Shown here piece after piece: positions 39,209 through 41,594 of a stretch of 41,594 nt of DNA (positions are counted from its first letter, which is position 1; each line of letters opens with the position of its first letter). Source of the DNA: DATLYB01 sp964502525 (GTDB taxonomy: Bacteria; Bacteroidota; Bacteroidia; Chitinophagales; CAIOSU01); assembly GCA_964502525.1 (NCBI GenBank), contig CAZCXH010000024.1:1-41594 (forward strand). Direction: 5' to 3'. Under the pieces are notes generated by a model. The model saw only the letters and a list, made by a program, of their open reading frames with translations. It was not told the origin of the DNA and searched no databases. The position numbers and the translations under genes are program-made.

Positions 39209-41200
39209 ATGTGCGGCATCTTTGGCATTATAAAAAGCGTAGAGTCTGAACTTAAGGGCAAAACCCTTGAAAAGACATTAACCCAATTAATACTCCTCTC
39301 TTCATCGCGCGGAAAAGAAGCCTCAGGGCTGGCAACACTAACATCAGATGAAATTGAAGTTTACAAGACTCCGCTGCATCCCGGTAAATTCATTAAATCT
39401 GGTTACTACGGAAAACTTCTGCGATCGAACAAATTTGATTCTGCCAAAGCTATTATCGGCCACTCGCGCATGGTAACAAATGGGACAGAGTATTCCAACC
39501 TCAACAATCAGCCTTTCATCAAGCACGGAATTGTAGGAATTCATAACGGGATAATAGTGAATGTTGAAAAAATATGGAATAATCATCCCGATGACAAGCC
39601 GGTATCAGAATTAGACAGTGAAACGCTTCCAATGCTATTGAGGGAAAGCCTCAACAAATACAATTCGCTGGGAAAAGCGATTACGGAAACATACCGGGAA
39701 ATTTATGGCATGGCTTCGCTTGCTTTGTTTTTCAACGATTACAATAATGCGATTCTATCCACTAATAACGGCTCTCTCCACTTTGCGACTTCTATCGCTG
39801 GCAATGAATTGATTTTCGCTTCGGAAGATTACATCCTGCGGCAGCTTATTTCAAAGGCCGGACTTAGCGAACTGTTCAGCGAGAAATCCGTTACCAAACT
39901 TCAGCCAGGTCAGTTTTGTTCGGTGAATACAAGTTCCTTTTCAGTTGAGGTTTTGAGCTTTGAAAATGCCGCGCAGCTAAAAAACCCGTTACCATTTCCG
40001 GCAATTGCAATCAATGATGTTTCAGATAACGTCACTCCAACGAAAAGCAGGTCTATTGAAAAAATCATTCCGGAGGAATTCGAACAGGAATTTCGGAAGC
40101 GGGCTGAAATCATCGGCAGGTTAAAACGCTGTAAAAAGTGCTTGCTGCCGGAAACATTCCCATCTATTTATTTTGGCATTGATGGGATTTGTAATTATTG
40201 CAGCACATACGTTCCGATCAAAGTGAAGGGCGCTACGGCACTGGAGGAGGTTGCGAAAAAAATCAGAAAGCCTGACGCAACGCATGATTGCCTTGTCGCA
40301 CTCAGCGGTGGAAGGGATAGCAGTTATTCGCTTCATTACATAAAAAGAGAATTAGGGCTAAATCCCCTCGCGTTCTCCTACGATTGGGGAATGATAACAG
40401 ATTTGGCTCGCAGAAACCAGTCGCGCCTTTGCGCCAAACTCGGCATCGAGCACATTCTTGTTTCAGCCGACATCCGAAAAAAGAGAAGGAACATCCGTTT
40501 GAATGTTTTAGCATGGCTGAAAAAACCTCATCTTGGTACCATTCCGCTTTTCATGGCGGGCGACAAACAATATTTTTATTACGCCAACCTCATCAAAAAA
40601 CAGAACGGGATTGACACCACCATCATGGGTGAAAACTATTTGGAGAAAACCGGATTCAAGACTTTGTTCAGTGGGGCGAAGCAGGAGGAATCAGGATTCA
40701 TGGCATATCATATCTCTAATGCAAACAAACTGCGCATGGTCGCCTTTTACATGAAAGAATACTTGACCAATCCTGCTTACCTGAATGTTTCCCTGCTCGA
40801 CACTATTGGCGCATTTTTCTCTTACTACGGCATCAGTCACGATTACCTGAATATTTTCGATTATCTCAAATGGGATGAGGATACTATCGCCAACACCATC
40901 ATCAATGAGTACGATTGGGAAATTGACCCCGGCACCACCACCACCTGGCGAATCGGTGACGGCACCGTGGCGTTTTACAATTACATTTACTACATGGTCA
41001 CCGGCTTTTCGGAGAACGACACGTTCCGCAGCAACCAGATACGCGAAGGAATGATTTCACGCGAAGAGGCTCTTAAAAGTTCGGTGCGGGAAAACGTGCC
41101 GCGCTGGGATTCCATCCAATGGTATTGCAACACGATTGATATTGACTGGAAAACCGCCATTGAAACGATTAACAAAATCCCTACTTTGTACATCCGATGA
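39209..41200 (+). CDS. Fused class II glutamine amidotransferase and N-acetyl-sugar amidotransferase-like protein
   Basis: From the ATG at 39209 (663 residues) the mature nucleophile is Cys2 (MCGIFGI), as in class II glutaminases; GHSRMVTNGTEYSNLNNQPF and GIHNGIIVN complete that domain (about 1-245). After a linker comes a zinc-type CxxC pair (CKKCLLPETFP ... GICNYC, about 310-335) and a PP-loop ATPase motif VALSGGRDSSYSLHY (about 365-379). This is the pattern of WbpG/PseA-like sugar amidotransferases that form acetamidino groups on surface sugars. Those usually work with separate HisH-like class I glutaminases, so the fusion supplies ammonia differently. An upstream TTG at 39200 would remove the free Cys2 and is rejected. 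Confidence 0.85.
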   Translation: MCGIFGIIKSVESELKGKTLEKTLTQLILLSSSRGKEASGLATLTSDEIEVYKTPLHPGKFIKSGYYGKLLRSNKFDSAKAIIGHSRMVTNGTEYSNLNNQPFIKHGIVGIHNGIIVNVEKIWNNHPDDKPVSELDSETLPMLLRESLNKYNSLGKAITETYREIYGMASLALFFNDYNNAILSTNNGSLHFATSIAGNELIFASEDYILRQLISKAGLSELFSEKSVTKLQPGQFCSVNTSSFSVEVLSFENAAQLKNPLPFPAIAINDVSDNVTPTKSRSIEKIIPEEFEQEFRKRAEIIGRLKRCKKCLLPETFPSIYFGIDGICNYCSTYVPIKVKGATALEEVAKKIRKPDATHDCLVALSGGRDSSYSLHYIKRELGLNPLAFSYDWGMITDLARRNQSRLCAKLGIEHILVSADIRKKRRNIRLNVLAWLKKPHLGTIPLFMAGDKQYFYYANLIKKQNGIDTTIMGENYLEKTGFKTLFSGAKQEESGFMAYHISNANKLRMVAFYMKEYLTNPAYLNVSLLDTIGAFFSYYGISHDYLNIFDYLKWDEDTIANTIINEYDWEIDPGTTTTWRIGDGTVAFYNYIYYMVTGFSENDTFRSNQIREGMISREEALKSSVRENVPRWDSIQWYCNTIDIDWKTAIETINKIPTLYIR

Positions 41201-41594
41201 ATTTCGTGTTATCCGTTGAGCATCCTGCCTGGGCGAACCAATTCCGTTACATCGTGAAAGAACTGGAGAGGCGCGGGCACAGGGTGAAAGTGCTTGCCGT
41301 GAAGAAAGATATTGACCTGGAGTTGCTTGAAAAATTCGGGATTCCTTATGAGAAAGTGGGCAACACCACCGGAAGCGGGATACTCGAAAAGGCGTGGCTG
41401 TTGTTCAGCATCACGGTGAAAATGATTTGGAGTTGCCGCGGATACAATCCCGATTGCTTCATTGGCAGGGCTTCACCGATGATGGCGTTTGCGGCAACGT
41501 GGTACCGAAAGCCGCACGTGATTTTTGAAGATACCGAACATTCGCGCATCAGTCTGTTTTTCTGCAAGCGTTTGAGCAAGCTAATTATCACTCC
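41197..41594 (+). CDS. DUF354 family protein, partial (right edge)
   Basis: The ATG overlaps the preceding stop (ATGA), and the frame stays open to the window end (132 codons). MNFVLSVEHPAWANQFRYIV (residues 1-20), KELERRGHRVKVLAVKKD and LEKFGIPYEKVG match the N-terminus of DUF354, a glycosyltransferase-B-like family frequent in surface-polysaccharide clusters. It includes HVIFEDTEHSRISL, also typical. The rest lies outside the window. Confidence 0.85.
   Translation, partial: MNFVLSVEHPAWANQFRYIVKELERRGHRVKVLAVKKDIDLELLEKFGIPYEKVGNTTGSGILEKAWLLFSITVKMIWSCRGYNPDCFIGRASPMMAFAATWYRKPHVIFEDTEHSRISLFFCKRLSKLIIT

Overview
The window looks like a chromosomal segment of a Bacteroidota bacterium, most likely an uncultured Chitinophagia- or Sphingobacteriia-like lineage. 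The evidence is a type IX secretion (T9SS) C-terminal domain on a DUF1501 protein, a DUF1800-DUF1501 pair, an anti-sigma protein ending in a TonB C-terminal domain, start regions without Shine-Dalgarno sites, and promoter boxes of the Bacteroidota form TAnnTTTG. No rRNA or tRNA gene was seen. The species cannot be named from the sequence.

Layout. 1-1.9 kb: a polysaccharide-export ABC permease facing a sulfotransferase. 1.9-4.6 kb: the ribosomal operon rplM-rpsI-rpsB-tsf (minus strand). 4.9-7.5 kb: an ECF sigma factor, its anti-sigma/TonB protein and a ferredoxin-NADP-reductase-like flavoprotein. 7.7-13.1 kb: a small unknown gene, an ALDH7-type aldehyde dehydrogenase broken by one frameshift, and a tight pair of a PaaK-like adenylate-forming enzyme and a C45/Ntn acyltransferase-hydrolase. 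13.7-19.1 kb: scpA, DUF1501, DUF1800 and mnmE. 19.1-22.7 kb: an accessory patch with an ORF6N protein, a pseudogene fragment, a DUF4258/YgiT-zinc-finger toxin-antitoxin pair between 70-bp direct repeats, a coiled-coil membrane protein and a truncated secreted repeat protein. 22.9-24.3 kb: an IS110-family element. 24.6-29.5 kb: pyrH, a four-helix-bundle (23S rRNA IVP family) gene, frr, a radical SAM/SPASM protein, a 3-hydroxyacyl-CoA dehydrogenase and pheS. 29.6-31.2 kb: an intact IS3-family element. 31.5-33.9 kb: obgE and the rpsF-rpsR-rplI operon. 34-41.6 kb: a surface-glycan operon (two membrane glycosyltransferases, a GT2, an SGNH hydrolase, a fused glutaminase/sugar amidotransferase and a partial DUF354 gene) that runs off the right edge.

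Most notable signals. (1) Upstream of the IS110 transposase are two stem-loops with the architecture of a bridge RNA. Their loops carry 8-9 nt matches to the left flank and the right end of the element, and the reconstructed empty site is a perfect hairpin. (2) Near-tandem words of period 7 (once 8) fill many gene boundaries, with different words at each site. The strongest arrays surround the four-helix-bundle gene between pyrH and frr, in opposite orientations on its two sides, which recalls the intervening sequences this protein family inhabits in 23S rRNA. (3) There are two families of short inverted-repeat (MITE-like) elements, one with clear 3-bp TNA target duplications. (4) A palindromic dispersed repeat sits in frame inside the radical SAM gene.
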